Assembly: GCF_018617385.1 (NCBI RefSeq)
Contig: NZ_JACSKA010000001.1
Location: forward strand, 496,001 to 560,000
DNA length: 64,000 nt
Direction: 5' to 3'
Source of the DNA: Exiguobacterium sp018617385
Lineage (GTDB): Bacteria; Bacillota; Bacilli; Exiguobacteriales; Exiguobacteriaceae
In this document: positions 8,061 to 16,703 of the stretch, piece after piece
Numbering within the stretch: position 1 is the first letter of the stretch
How the letters are laid out: the number at the start of each line of letters is the position of its first letter
Program-made: the position numbers and the translations under genes
The notes under the pieces: model-generated
The model's input: the letters and a program-made list of their open reading frames with translations, nothing else
Database searches by the model: none
What the model was told of the DNA's origin: nothing

Positions 8061-9425
8061 ATGAACTGTCCCAATTGTTCAAAAGAACTGAGTGCCACGC
8101 AACAGTTTTGCCCAAACTGCGGCACGAAGGTGGAGCCCATGGCTTCTGTAGAAGAAACGAAACCGACATCACCCGTTGAGACGAAGATGCCATCTTCCAA
8201 AAAACGAGTCGGAAAAGGGTTAATGATTACGGCAGTCTCTTTGTTATTGATTGCAGGTGCGACGTATTTTGGATTTTATCAATTCATGTATACCCCTGAA
8301 AAACAAATCGAACAGATTCGCGCAGCCGTCACAAGTGAGGATGCCAAGGCACTCGCCCCGCTATTGCGACTCAAAGAAGCAGACGTGACAGAGGCACAGG
8401 CGGCGGCCTTGTTGACAGGGCTGAGTCAAGCGGAATTGACGGAATCGACAGTGGACTATTTAGACCGGGCCAGTCGTTCCATCGGAGCATCGAATGAGGG
8501 CCTTCCGCTTCGGTTACGGGAGATCGGCAAATCGTACGGCGTATTCAAGCGATACGGTCTTGAGTTGATTCCTCAGACGATGTATGTGTCGAGTAACTTT
8601 GATGCCATCACGGTGTCATTGCCTGACCCATATGGAAAAGAAAAACTGGCTTCTGAAGGAGATCAAGTCGTCATTCGGGATGCGTTTCCAGGTATGGTCG
8701 AAGTCGCTGTGAAATACGATGGGCAATATGGACAAGATCAGGCAGTCAAAACGTTCAATAGTTTGGAGTCGTCCAATTCAGATGAACCGTTCATGGTCGC
8801 ATTCAAAGGATTGAGTGTCGAGCTAGATCAAACATACGATGACGCTCCGTTGATTGTGAATGGGGAAGACTCAGGCAAAACGATTGGAGAATGGAAGACA
8901 TACGGACCCGTTCCGAAACAAGGCGTAACGTTGAGTACGTATATTGACATGCCATGGGGGACGGTGGAGTCCAAACAGGTTCTCGCCAAACCGGGTAGTA
9001 AACCGGTCAAGTTTGACCCACAAGTGGATGCCGACACGATTGCGTTTGCCGAGTCTATCATAACTAGGCATTCTGAAGAATGGGTCAATTTTATGGAGTA
9101 TGAGGATTTAGACGAGTTTGAACTTGTCGAAGATCCGACTTATTTAGCTAAACAGAAAAAAACTTATGAATCGATGCAACAAAAAGATTTAGATTGGTCA
9201 GGATATTTAGATCAAGTAGAAGTAATTAATCAAAGTGCTAAAATCACAAAATGGGAAAACTCTGATGCAATTGAGGTCGAGGCTGTTATTTCGATTGTAG
9301 GACAATTCTACGAAGATGGGGAATGGACCCCTGAAAGTGTAACGAAATCTCGCTTCCGATATACCATTGCTGAAATTTATGACGAAGGTGTATTTAACAT
9401 TTTTGAAGTGACATATATAGAATAG
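8061..9425 (+). CDS. TcaA/YvbJ-like zinc-ribbon membrane protein
   Basis: An N-terminal zinc ribbon (CPNC at residues 3-6 and CPNCG at 19-23) is followed by a basic linker, one transmembrane segment (about residues 54-75) and a 375-residue extracytoplasmic region with TcaA-like repeats. Length (454) matches staphylococcal TcaA (about 460), a protein tied to glycopeptide response, and B. subtilis YvbJ. The zinc ribbon would lie in the cytoplasm. The start has GAGAGGTG nine bases upstream. Codon and base use change inside the gene: from about base 9060 the DNA is much AT-richer than the first two thirds. It heads a three-gene operon of zinc-ribbon proteins. Ligand or signal unknown. Confidence 0.78.
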   Translation: MNCPNCSKELSATQQFCPNCGTKVEPMASVEETKPTSPVETKMPSSKKRVGKGLMITAVSLLLIAGATYFGFYQFMYTPEKQIEQIRAAVTSEDAKALAPLLRLKEADVTEAQAAALLTGLSQAELTESTVDYLDRASRSIGASNEGLPLRLREIGKSYGVFKRYGLELIPQTMYVSSNFDAITVSLPDPYGKEKLASEGDQVVIRDAFPGMVEVAVKYDGQYGQDQAVKTFNSLESSNSDEPFMVAFKGLSVELDQTYDDAPLIVNGEDSGKTIGEWKTYGPVPKQGVTLSTYIDMPWGTVESKQVLAKPGSKPVKFDPQVDADTIAFAESIITRHSEEWVNFMEYEDLDEFELVEDPTYLAKQKKTYESMQQKDLDWSGYLDQVEVINQSAKITKWENSDAIEVEAVISIVGQFYEDGEWTPESVTKSRFRYTIAEIYDEGVFNIFEVTYIE

Positions 9426-9436
9426 GAGAGATGAAC

Positions 9437-9862
9437 ATGACAATGTGGCAACAACAGTCTGCGCTATTAGATGCAGCAGAAAGTATCAAGGACTTACAGG
9501 CACGCATGGAAAAATCAAAGAAGGCTCGGGGGCAACTGCTTCTTGAGCTCGGACAACAACAGTATCGTCAATTGATGCAGCAAGGTCGTTCGGAAGAAGT
9601 GGCGCAGATCATGGAACAGGACGTCCTCATCTATGAGGCAAGTCGTCGCATCCGTGACATGCAGGATGCAATGAAACCACATCGCTGTACATCGTGTGAT
9701 GCACCACTTGAGAAGGACGCGAAATTCTGTGGATCGTGTGGCACACCGGTCCCGCAACCGGATGTTCGTCCGAAACAAGCATGCAATTCTTGTGGTTCCC
9801 CACAACCGCTTGATGCCTCGTACTGTGCATGCTGTGGAGGGAAGATGGAGGTGACCGCATGA
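9437..9862 (+). CDS. soluble protein with coiled coil and double zinc ribbon
   Basis: The first half is helical and charged (residues about 5-70, probably coiled coil). The second half has two zinc ribbons in tandem: CTSC...CGSCG and CNSC...CACCG, each with the CxxC pairs expected for a double zinc ribbon (DZR-like) fold. No membrane segment is present. ATG 9437 is preferred because AGGAG lies eight bases upstream; ATG 9431 is only two bases from it. The Shine-Dalgarno overlaps the stop region of the preceding gene and the stop overlaps the next start (ATGA), so translation of the trio is tightly coupled. A cytoplasmic adaptor for the flanking membrane proteins is a guess from context. Confidence 0.72.
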   Translation: MTMWQQQSALLDAAESIKDLQARMEKSKKARGQLLLELGQQQYRQLMQQGRSEEVAQIMEQDVLIYEASRRIRDMQDAMKPHRCTSCDAPLEKDAKFCGSCGTPVPQPDVRPKQACNSCGSPQPLDASYCACCGGKMEVTA

Positions 9863-11556
9863 GGTATTGTCACCAATGTGGCCATGCGAATGAAGACCAC
9901 AATCAATATTGCGAACGGGACGGTGTCCAACTAGAAGGGACAGATACGACCTATCGATTCGATGTATCGACCGGTCAATTTTGCACGAGTTGCGGTACTG
10001 CCCGAGCGTCGCATGAACTGTACTGTCACGCATGCGGTCAAACGGCACTCGAGCCGTCGACGAGTGTCAATCGGATGGAGGAGTCCCTTCGTACGGTCGC
10101 CGCGACGGGGACACAAGTGATGTCTCAGTTGAGACGAGTAGCCGGTAAACGAGATGGTGCGACGAAGTTGTCCTTTTCAACTGAATCGCTCCGGTCATTG
10201 CGTGTCAATCAGACGGACGTAGTGCGTGGAGCGTTGTTCGGTCTTGGATTTTTACTCGTTCTTCTGTTGATTGCAGGGAGTTTGGTCGCCATGCTTCCGG
10301 CAGAGGCTATTCCATCACTTGCAGATGAGTTCGAGATTTATCTTTCTTCATTCAATGCAACGATGTTCCTCGCTTTTCTCATCGGAGCGAAAGTGTACTG
10401 GTCCATCACGACAGAACAAGTGAATCAGTTTATAGCCAATGAAGGTGGAGGTGCTGCTGATTATTGGCAAGTCGATGGGTTTGCTTCTGCTCAGTTCGGA
10501 AACTACTTCATGATGTATGGCGGAATCTTCTTGATGATCGCCGCTGTGTATGTCTTGATTCGACAGACGTCGACGTTGAGCGGTGTGCTCAGTCGGATGG
10601 CGGGATTCCTGGTGACGGTTCTCGTCGGATATGCATTGATTTACGCCTTCGCTTTTCATCCGCCACTCTTTGAAATCGCGTGGCTCAAAACCATTGCGGC
10701 GACGACGTTGATGCTTCTCTTTACACTCGGATTGGCTTATTTGATTACGATGCCGTTCCAGGGAGAGTGGAAGATCGCACAACAAGGCGTTCGTGCATTA
10801 TTGACGGTCACACTCGTATCGACGTTTGTCGGTATCGGTTACTTTGGTCTTCAACTCAATAAAATCGATGAGGGGGAACGCCTCGAGTTTGTCGACAGCG
10901 AAGAGCTGATGTATTTGACCGGACAAGCGGTGAGTATGAACTGGCAGACCATCGGACACGGTGGAGAACAATCATTATGGGTTCAGTCTCCTATGGGATC
11001 TTATGAAATGGGCATGTCATTATTTGGAGATACGGCTCCAAGAAAAATTGAAAAAGCAATCGAAACCATGAATGAAGAGGTCGGTGGAGTAGAGGATTTC
11101 ATTTTGAATTCCGTGTATCTGAATACAAAACCAGAACTTTCTGTTGGTGAACCAATTGATGTGATGACTGTCTCACCAATGATTTTTGGGACGTTGACCG
11201 AGATGTATGAGGCGAATCTCGCAAATGATGAAACACGTTCTGAAGCGTTGTATGAGGACGGTGTCTTCTCCTGGTTGCTGATATTATTAGTCTTGAATGT
11301 CGTGATTTATGCTATGTTCGCTAAGGGGTACACTCACTCATGGCAGGCAGGAATCTGGTTTGTGGCTCCTGCACTCCTTGCATTCATCGTCTGGCAATGG
11401 TTCTTGAATAACGGTATGTTCGTTGAGTTGAACGAGGTTCTGATTTTTGGTGTTGCCACGGACGGCCTGAGTATCACAGGAACGTTCATTGCGCTCGTCT
11501 TGATCACGCTCGGGGCACTCCTTGGTTGGGGAATGAAAAAACTGAAGATCAACTAA
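9859..11556 (+). CDS. polytopic membrane protein with two N-terminal zinc ribbons
   Basis: Residues 1-60 hold two zinc ribbons (CHQCG/CERDG with a YC pair, and CTSCG/CHACG). Then come about nine hydrophobic segments between residues 120 and 560, with a longer polar stretch near residues 340-465, probably outside or in a loop. I cannot place it in a named family. ATG 9859 overlaps the previous stop by four bases (ATGA) and has GGAGGTG five bases upstream; an earlier in-frame ATG at 9829 would overlap the previous gene needlessly. A stretch around 10970-11180, coding the polar region, is AT-richer than the rest. The shared zinc ribbons and coupling suggest it works with the TcaA-like protein. 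Confidence 0.75.
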   Translation: MRYCHQCGHANEDHNQYCERDGVQLEGTDTTYRFDVSTGQFCTSCGTARASHELYCHACGQTALEPSTSVNRMEESLRTVAATGTQVMSQLRRVAGKRDGATKLSFSTESLRSLRVNQTDVVRGALFGLGFLLVLLLIAGSLVAMLPAEAIPSLADEFEIYLSSFNATMFLAFLIGAKVYWSITTEQVNQFIANEGGGAADYWQVDGFASAQFGNYFMMYGGIFLMIAAVYVLIRQTSTLSGVLSRMAGFLVTVLVGYALIYAFAFHPPLFEIAWLKTIAATTLMLLFTLGLAYLITMPFQGEWKIAQQGVRALLTVTLVSTFVGIGYFGLQLNKIDEGERLEFVDSEELMYLTGQAVSMNWQTIGHGGEQSLWVQSPMGSYEMGMSLFGDTAPRKIEKAIETMNEEVGGVEDFILNSVYLNTKPELSVGEPIDVMTVSPMIFGTLTEMYEANLANDETRSEALYEDGVFSWLLILLVLNVVIYAMFAKGYTHSWQAGIWFVAPALLAFIVWQWFLNNGMFVELNEVLIFGVATDGLSITGTFIALVLITLGALLGWGMKKLKIN

Positions 11557-11559
11557 ACG

Positions 11560-11597
11560 AAACAAGCACGGACATTTTTCTGTCCGTGCTTGTTTTC
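11560..11597. terminator. bidirectional terminator in the zinc-ribbon cluster
   Basis: A perfect 15-bp stem (AAACAAGCACGGACA / TGTCCGTGCTTGTTT) with a 6-base loop and T tract serves the plus-strand operon and the convergent minus-strand gene, whose last codons overlap its right edge. Confidence 0.92.
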
Positions 11598-12336
11598 AGT
11601 ATTCTTCTTCCCGTGATAATTCATCGGAGCCAAGATTTTGCACAATCTTCATGTCGCCATCCTCATACCGTACCGCATATGTCGTCTCGAATGTCGCTCT
11701 CACACTAGAGTCGTCTTCTTTGATGATGCGGTACGCTTCATTCGTGGTGACGGTCGCGGTTTCATCATCTTCGATCGAGTCACGATTTTCACCATTCACT
11801 TGAATGGAGATGACTTCCGTGTATAGATGGTCTTCTTTGATGCCTTTGGCGAAGAGGGTATTGTTCAAATAATCTAATGTCTGTGACTGGAACGTCGACC
11901 CCTCGGCGAGAAATGTTTCGACTTCAGACGTATCCGTTGAATAAGTCGCGCTCGTAAAGGCGTCGATAAAAGAATACATAAACTGATCAACCTCACTATA
12001 GGAGACTGGTTCATAAAACACACCCGTTTCTGCCTCGGTATCCGGGAGAACGGCGTCCTCTTCGACTTCAGAAGCTTCTTCCGACTCTTCTTCCTGCGTC
12101 GAAGCAGAGAACGACTGTTGTACGTCTTTTGCTGTCGTCGTCTCTTTTGAGGCGAGCGGCTCATTCCATTCCGACCATAACCATACGCCTAATCCGATCA
12201 CGGCCACAAGGGCGATCGGGACGGCCCACTTCCAAAGGGGAGGACGGGTCGATGTCGTTTCGATTTTCGTGCCACATTGTGAACAGTGGGATTGTCCACG
12301 CTTTAGCGTCGCCCCGCATGCTGTACATTTATTCAT
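11596..12336 (-). CDS. zinc-ribbon membrane protein with C-terminal TcaA-like domain
   Basis: This 246-residue protein has a zinc ribbon (CTAC at residues 4-7, CSQCG near 18-22), one membrane segment (about 34-52), an acidic low-complexity linker rich in E, S and A (about 60-100), and a C-terminal domain (YSEVDQFMYSFIDAFTSA ... RYEDGDMKIVQNLG) like the NTF2-type end of YvbJ/TcaA proteins. I prefer the Met at 12336, directly before the first zinc-ribbon Cys, since the earlier ATG (12354) lacks a ribosome binding site. It converges on the other three zinc-ribbon genes, forming one cluster. Substrate or signal unknown. Confidence 0.75.
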   Translation of the reverse strand: MNKCTACGATLKRGQSHCSQCGTKIETTSTRPPLWKWAVPIALVAVIGLGVWLWSEWNEPLASKETTTAKDVQQSFSASTQEEESEEASEVEEDAVLPDTEAETGVFYEPVSYSEVDQFMYSFIDAFTSATYSTDTSEVETFLAEGSTFQSQTLDYLNNTLFAKGIKEDHLYTEVISIQVNGENRDSIEDDETATVTTNEAYRIIKEDDSSVRATFETTYAVRYEDGDMKIVQNLGSDELSREEEY

Positions 12337-12423
12337 AGCAATCACTCTTTCCATTTTTTAGTATTATTTTACCGCTTCTATCAAGATTCTGAAACAGAGA
12401 GATTAAAGATTTGAGTCAATCAA

Positions 12424-12457
12424 AAACTAGGCCCTTGCACTCGCAAGAGCCTAGTTT
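12424..12457 (-). terminator. terminator of the OatA-like gene
   Basis: Stem AAACTAGGC-CTTGC / GCAAG-GCCTAGTTT (one unpaired base) with T-rich tail on the minus strand, overlapping the stop codon of the acyltransferase. Confidence 0.85.
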
Positions 12458-14286
12458 GCTTGACAGCCGATTTCTTCGTTCAGCACGTGGCCGAACGCTT
12501 CGGCGCCCTTGATATTCAAATGGACCCCGTCACTTTCGAAGTATGCTTCTTTCCCGATTGACCGTTCATGCCAATCGATGAGGGACACGTTCTCGTGAAG
12601 TTCACTTGCCCGTGCGAGTTTTTCATTGACCTCACTTTCCCATGGACGTGGGACACGTGTGTTAATCAAATAGATCTCATCTGCTCGTTCGAACTGTTTG
12701 AGCAGTGTCTCGAGTTGCTCCATTTTGAAGGCGCCGTTCGTCCCGAGATGGAGGAACACAACGTGCCCTGGGGCATTATAGGATTGGTACTGTGAGGCAA
12801 CTGGGATCGCATCACGAACTTGACGTCCGATTTGGGCGTCAATTTTCATATTTGGGAAGGCATCTGCCAAGTATTCGTTCAATCCGAGCATGACCGAGTC
12901 GCCAATCGCGAGAGCCGGTGGACATGTTCGTTCTTCTGGTTTTTCAGTTGGTGCTGGGTTCTCTTCTGTCGGTTGATCTTCGTATGGAACATCCTCTGGC
13001 TCTTCGGATTCCGGTTCTTTCGGAACGTCCGGAGTGTCATCTTTTGGCATCGGTACTTTCACGACAGGAATCTCATCTTCGACCGGCTTCGACTCAGAGA
13101 ACGCCAGGATGGTCAAATTCCCAACGAGAACGAGTGAGAGCGCGGTCGCACATGCCGTTGCGGCGAAGCGTGCGCTCGGGTGCGTCGGTGTCGAGACGAG
13201 CTGACGGAACGCATGTTTGAATCCATTTCGGCGAATCGGTGTCTCGACGAAACGATACGACAACTCGGCGATCAAAAGCGTCAACGCCACTTGTCCGACG
13301 GAAAGAAGTGGCGAGAACGTCCCGAGTCGGTCGAGCGGTGTCGACAGAATGATGACCGGATAGTGCCACAAGTAAATCCCATACGTCCGGGTGCCGATCA
13401 CGCGAAGCCAAGCGCTTCCAAACAGTCGTGACCAAATGGTCGCCGGATGGGCGACAGCGGCAATCAATAGGGCGGATAGGAACGCGACGAGCAAGAAGCC
13501 TCCGTAATAGAGGAACGCGTCGTAGGCGTTGACGGTTCGGATGATGCCGACGATGGCGATGAGCGAAATGGCGCCAGCCCCATTCAAAATGTGACGTCCG
13601 ATCTTCGGAATCGTCTCTTTAAACGTGTCCGGGCGCCAACCGAATGCGAGGACGGCTCCCATAAGCAGACCGAACAAGCGTGTGTCGGTCCCGTAGTAGA
13701 CGCGACTCGGGTCGGCTTCTGGTACATATCGGAATGCCATCCAGGCGGCGGAGACGAATAAAAGCGCAGCGAGTAGTTGGAGCAATCGCTTCCGGAACGC
13801 GAGACCGACGAGTAGGAGTAGCGGCCAGACCGCATAAAACTGTTCTTCGATCGAGAGAGACCATAGGTTTTGAAGCGGTGATGGCTTTCCAAAACTTTCG
13901 AAGTAGGAGACTTCGTGGAAGATATACCACCAGTTGTTCACGTAGGCAAGTGCCGCCAGTGAATCTTGTCGCACCGTATCGAGCAAGGAGCGGTCAAACA
14001 GCGTCACATACGTCATCACGACGGACAGCATCAAGACGAGCGCCGGCAACAAACGACGGAAACGTGCGACATAGAATCTTTTCAAATCGATCGTGCCGGT
14101 CTTCGTCCATTCGCGAATCAAGATGCCGGTGATCAAGTAACCGGACAGGACGAAGAAGACATCGACACCGAGGAATCCCCCGGATATGTAAGGTACATTT
14201 AAATGATATAAAATGACAGCCAAGACGGCGAACGTGCGCAAGCCGTCGAGACCAGGCATATACGTTGTATGTTTGAGTGGTTTCAT
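12451..14286 (-). CDS. OatA-type O-acetyltransferase (acyltransferase-3 plus SGNH domain)
   Basis: The 611-residue protein has an acyltransferase-3 membrane domain (residues about 8-400; GLDGLRTFAVLAVILYHL, GVDVFFVLSGYLITGILI) and, after a P/E-rich linker (about 410-450), an extracytoplasmic SGNH esterase-like domain. Catalytic-type residues are visible: Ser464 in IGDSVMLG, and Asp586/His589 in DGVHLN. This is the layout of OatA, which acetylates muramic acid in peptidoglycan and gives lysozyme resistance; related proteins acetylate other wall polymers, so the acceptor is inferred. AAGGAAG and GGGGG precede ATG 14286. It is a single-gene unit with its own terminator. Confidence 0.85.
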   Translation of the reverse strand: MKPLKHTTYMPGLDGLRTFAVLAVILYHLNVPYISGGFLGVDVFFVLSGYLITGILIREWTKTGTIDLKRFYVARFRRLLPALVLMLSVVMTYVTLFDRSLLDTVRQDSLAALAYVNNWWYIFHEVSYFESFGKPSPLQNLWSLSIEEQFYAVWPLLLLVGLAFRKRLLQLLAALLFVSAAWMAFRYVPEADPSRVYYGTDTRLFGLLMGAVLAFGWRPDTFKETIPKIGRHILNGAGAISLIAIVGIIRTVNAYDAFLYYGGFLLVAFLSALLIAAVAHPATIWSRLFGSAWLRVIGTRTYGIYLWHYPVIILSTPLDRLGTFSPLLSVGQVALTLLIAELSYRFVETPIRRNGFKHAFRQLVSTPTHPSARFAATACATALSLVLVGNLTILAFSESKPVEDEIPVVKVPMPKDDTPDVPKEPESEEPEDVPYEDQPTEENPAPTEKPEERTCPPALAIGDSVMLGLNEYLADAFPNMKIDAQIGRQVRDAIPVASQYQSYNAPGHVVFLHLGTNGAFKMEQLETLLKQFERADEIYLINTRVPRPWESEVNEKLARASELHENVSLIDWHERSIGKEAYFESDGVHLNIKGAEAFGHVLNEEIGCQAN

Positions 14287-14500
14287 GCCCCCACTTCCTT
14301 TCTAGTAAAGCGGACATTTCCCTTATTTTTCAATCCATTCTTCAGTATAACGAGCGAGGAAGAGGGAATGGTTTCAAAAGATTAACAGTCCGTGAATGAA
14401 AAAGAATTGATTGATTACCAATTTGAACAAGAGGATAGTGAGAAAAATAAAAAGAGAACATTTTAAAACAAAAAAGATAAAAAATAATAATTAATTTGAT

Positions 14501-14514
14501 TGAAAACGTTTACA
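14501..14514 (+). promoter_or_regulatory. cre box (CcpA site) at the lac promoter
   Basis: TGAAAACGTTTACA matches all fixed positions of the cre consensus TGWAANCGNTNWCA. It covers the -35 region of the lacF promoter, where CcpA binding would block RNA polymerase, so lactose genes should be repressed by preferred sugars. Confidence 0.78.
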
Positions 14515-14539
14515 AGAGTTCTTTCTGGTGCTACTATAT
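14509..14539 (+). promoter_or_regulatory. promoter of lacF-lacE-lacG
   Basis: An extended -10 (TGC then TACTAT, 14534-14539) stands 18-19 bases from TTTACA/TTACAA, which overlaps the cre box. It lies about 50 bases before lacF. Confidence 0.62.
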
Positions 14540-14590
14540 GAATGTGGATATGACATATCGAAAAAAAACAAACACAAAGGGGAGTTTAAC

Positions 14591-14905
14591 ATGACGAAAG
14601 AAGAGTCAGCATTGGTAGGTTTGGAAATTGTCGCTCACGCAGGAGATGCGCGTTCGAATCTGATGCGTGCGCTCGAGGCAGCGAAGGAAGGGGATTACGA
14701 CCGAGCTGAATCGCTAGTTAAACAAGCAGATGAATCGATCTCGCTCGCACATGCGACACAGACGAGTATGATTCAAGCGGAAGCACGAGGCGAAGGTGCG
14801 GAATTTGGTTTCATCATGGTGCATGGGCAGGACCACTTGATGACGACGATGCTCTTACGCGACATGATGCAACATATGATCGAGCTCTATCGCCGGTCAA
14901 ATTAA
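14591..14905 (+). CDS. lacF: PTS lactose-specific EIIA component
   Basis: At 104 residues this is a typical IIA of the lactose/cellobiose family, an all-helical trimer that passes phosphate from HPr to EIIB. The phosphorylated His is H78 in VHGQDHLM, with the conserved Asp two residues before the second His. AAGGGGAG lies before ATG 14591; an upstream in-frame ATG (14528) falls inside the promoter and is rejected. It is first in the lac operon, followed by the IICB gene and 6-phospho-beta-galactosidase, which settles lactose rather than cellobiose. A short hairpin (14917-14930) follows and may tune expression of lacE. Confidence 0.93.
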   Translation: MTKEESALVGLEIVAHAGDARSNLMRALEAAKEGDYDRAESLVKQADESISLAHATQTSMIQAEARGEGAEFGFIMVHGQDHLMTTMLLRDMMQHMIELYRRSN

Positions 14906-14916
14906 CTTAGACGAAC

Positions 14917-14930
14917 GGGTCGCACGACCC
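14917..14930 (+). other. short hairpin between lacF and lacE
   Basis: GGGTCG and CGACCC can pair with a tiny loop, without a T tract. It could be a weak attenuator or mRNA processing/stability element. Confidence 0.35.
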
Positions 14931-14962
14931 TTTGATCATTCACTAGTAAAGGAGGAAATGGC

Positions 14963-16636
14963 ATGAACGGTTTAATCGCAAGAATTGAAAAGATGAAACC
15001 AGCATTCGAAAAAATTTCGAACAACCCGTACTTACGAGCGATTCGAGATGGATTTATTAGTTTGATTCCAGTCATTTTATTCTCAAGTATTTTCCTATTA
15101 ATTGCATTCGTCCCTAACATTTTTGGTGTGTACTTAAGCGAGGAATGGGTCAACCGACTCATGAAAGCATACGGATACTCAATGGGGCTAGTCGGTCTTC
15201 TTATGTCAGCGACCATCGCAAAATCGTTGACGGAGACATTCAACGGGCAACTTCCGAAGACGAGACAAATCAACTCGGTCTCGACGATGGTCGTATCGAT
15301 CATCGGGTTCGCGTTGATCGGGGTCGATCAGATCGAAGGTGGCCTATCAAACGGATTCATGGGTACGAAAGGTCTCTTGACGGCATTCGTGGTCGCCTTC
15401 ATCGTTCCGAATATTTATAAGTTCTGTGTGAAACGCAACATTACCATCAAGATGCCGAAAGAAGTACCAGGAAACATCGCTCAAACCTTTGCGGACTTGA
15501 TTCCGCTCGCGACATCCATCATCTTCTTCTGGGTGTTTGATATGGTATTCCGTAGTTTCGCCGCAGAAGGATTCAGTGCTTGGATCATCGACGTGTTCCA
15601 ACCACTCTTCTCAGCTGCAGACGGTTATCCGGGACTCGCATTGATCTTCGGTGCGATGGCATTCTTCTGGTTCGTCGGAATTCATGGACCATCGATTGTA
15701 GAACCAGCCGTATCGGCGATCTATATCACAAACGTTGAGCAAAACTTACAGTTGTTCCAAGCGGGCGAACAGGCGACGAATGTCCTCTCGCAAGGGTCGC
15801 AGTACTTCATCGCGACATTAGGTGGTACTGGGGCGACGCTTGTCATCACGTTCATGATGGCGTTCATGGCGAAGTCGAAACAGTTGAAGTCGGTTGGACG
15901 CGCTTCTTCTGTACCGGTTCTGTTCGGGATTAACGAACCGATCTTGTTCGGGGCGCCGATCGTCTTGAACCCGGTCTTCTTCATCCCGTTCATCGCGGCA
16001 CCAATCGTCAACGTCTGGTTATTGAAGGCGTTCATTGACATCGGTGGAATGAACGGATTCATCTACAACTTACCTTGGACGACTCCAGGGCCAATCGGTT
16101 TGATTCTCGGTACAGGATTCGCGCCACTCGCCTTCATCCTCGCACCGACGTTGATCATCATCGACTTGTTGATTTACTATCCGTTCTTTAAAGTGTATGA
16201 CAAGCAGTTGGTCGAGCAAGAGCGCTTGGCTGTCCTTGAAGAAGCACAAACGCTGGATACGGGTGCGGAAATCGCGACAAGCGCGACGGAGGCACGTGTC
16301 GTGAAGCCGGTGGATGCATCGAAAACGTATAACGTCCTCGTCTTGTGTGCGAACGGTGCCACAAGCGGGATGCTCGCGAATGCAATTGCCAAAGGGGCGA
16401 AGGAAGAAGGGCTTCAACTCGAGTCGACGGCTATGGCTTACGGTCAACATAAAGCGGTCATTTCAGAGTTTGACTTGATCATCCTTGCTCCGCAGATGGC
16501 ATCGATGCTTGGGGAGTTGGAACAAGACTCGGCATCTAGTGATACGAACGCCGTTTCGACATCTGGTGCAGAATATGTGGCGCTTTGTCGCGATCCTAAA
16601 GGGGCACTCGCTTTCGCGATGAAGCATATGTTGTAA
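14963..16636 (+). CDS. lacE: PTS lactose-specific EIICB component
   Basis: This 557-residue fused transporter has an N-terminal IIC membrane domain (residues about 1-420) and a C-terminal IIB domain whose phosphocysteine is C462 in VLVLCANGATSG. IIC features include GIHGPSIVEPAV and GINEPILFGAPIV, the sugar-binding loop of the lactose/cellobiose family. It imports lactose as lactose-6-phosphate. Length agrees with LacE (about 570). AAGGAGGAAA precedes ATG 14963. The fused IICB form, rather than separate CelA/CelB proteins, favours lactose over cellobiose. Confidence 0.93.
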   Translation: MNGLIARIEKMKPAFEKISNNPYLRAIRDGFISLIPVILFSSIFLLIAFVPNIFGVYLSEEWVNRLMKAYGYSMGLVGLLMSATIAKSLTETFNGQLPKTRQINSVSTMVVSIIGFALIGVDQIEGGLSNGFMGTKGLLTAFVVAFIVPNIYKFCVKRNITIKMPKEVPGNIAQTFADLIPLATSIIFFWVFDMVFRSFAAEGFSAWIIDVFQPLFSAADGYPGLALIFGAMAFFWFVGIHGPSIVEPAVSAIYITNVEQNLQLFQAGEQATNVLSQGSQYFIATLGGTGATLVITFMMAFMAKSKQLKSVGRASSVPVLFGINEPILFGAPIVLNPVFFIPFIAAPIVNVWLLKAFIDIGGMNGFIYNLPWTTPGPIGLILGTGFAPLAFILAPTLIIIDLLIYYPFFKVYDKQLVEQERLAVLEEAQTLDTGAEIATSATEARVVKPVDASKTYNVLVLCANGATSGMLANAIAKGAKEEGLQLESTAMAYGQHKAVISEFDLIILAPQMASMLGELEQDSASSDTNAVSTSGAEYVALCRDPKGALAFAMKHML

Positions 16637-16642
16637 TACAAA

Positions 16643-16666
16643 AGGGGCTGGTCATTCACAGCCCCT
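16643..16666 (+). terminator. attenuator-like hairpin between lacE and lacG
   Basis: AGGGGCTG / CAGCCCCT form an 8-bp stem with an 8-base loop; the T-run (TCTTTT) is delayed by several bases. It is more likely partial attenuation or mRNA processing than full termination because lacG follows 38 bases on. Confidence 0.5.
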
Positions 16667-16703
16667 CTAATCTTTTCAGTCTAGACAAAGAGGTGGAATC
16701 GAA

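Larger units (their letters stand above)
14287..14590. other. intergenic region between oatA-like gene and lac operon
   Basis: This 304-base AT-rich gap separates divergent units. On the minus strand TATACT (14344-14349) could be the -10 of the oatA-like gene, with a poor -35. On the plus strand the right end holds the cre box and lac promoter annotated separately. No gene or hairpin is convincing in the middle. Confidence 0.6.

Noticed and set aside
9515..10048. A 177-codon minus-strand reading frame in the zinc-ribbon operon
   Set aside because: Cys and His arise from the complement of the zinc-ribbon codons; antisense to two supported genes.
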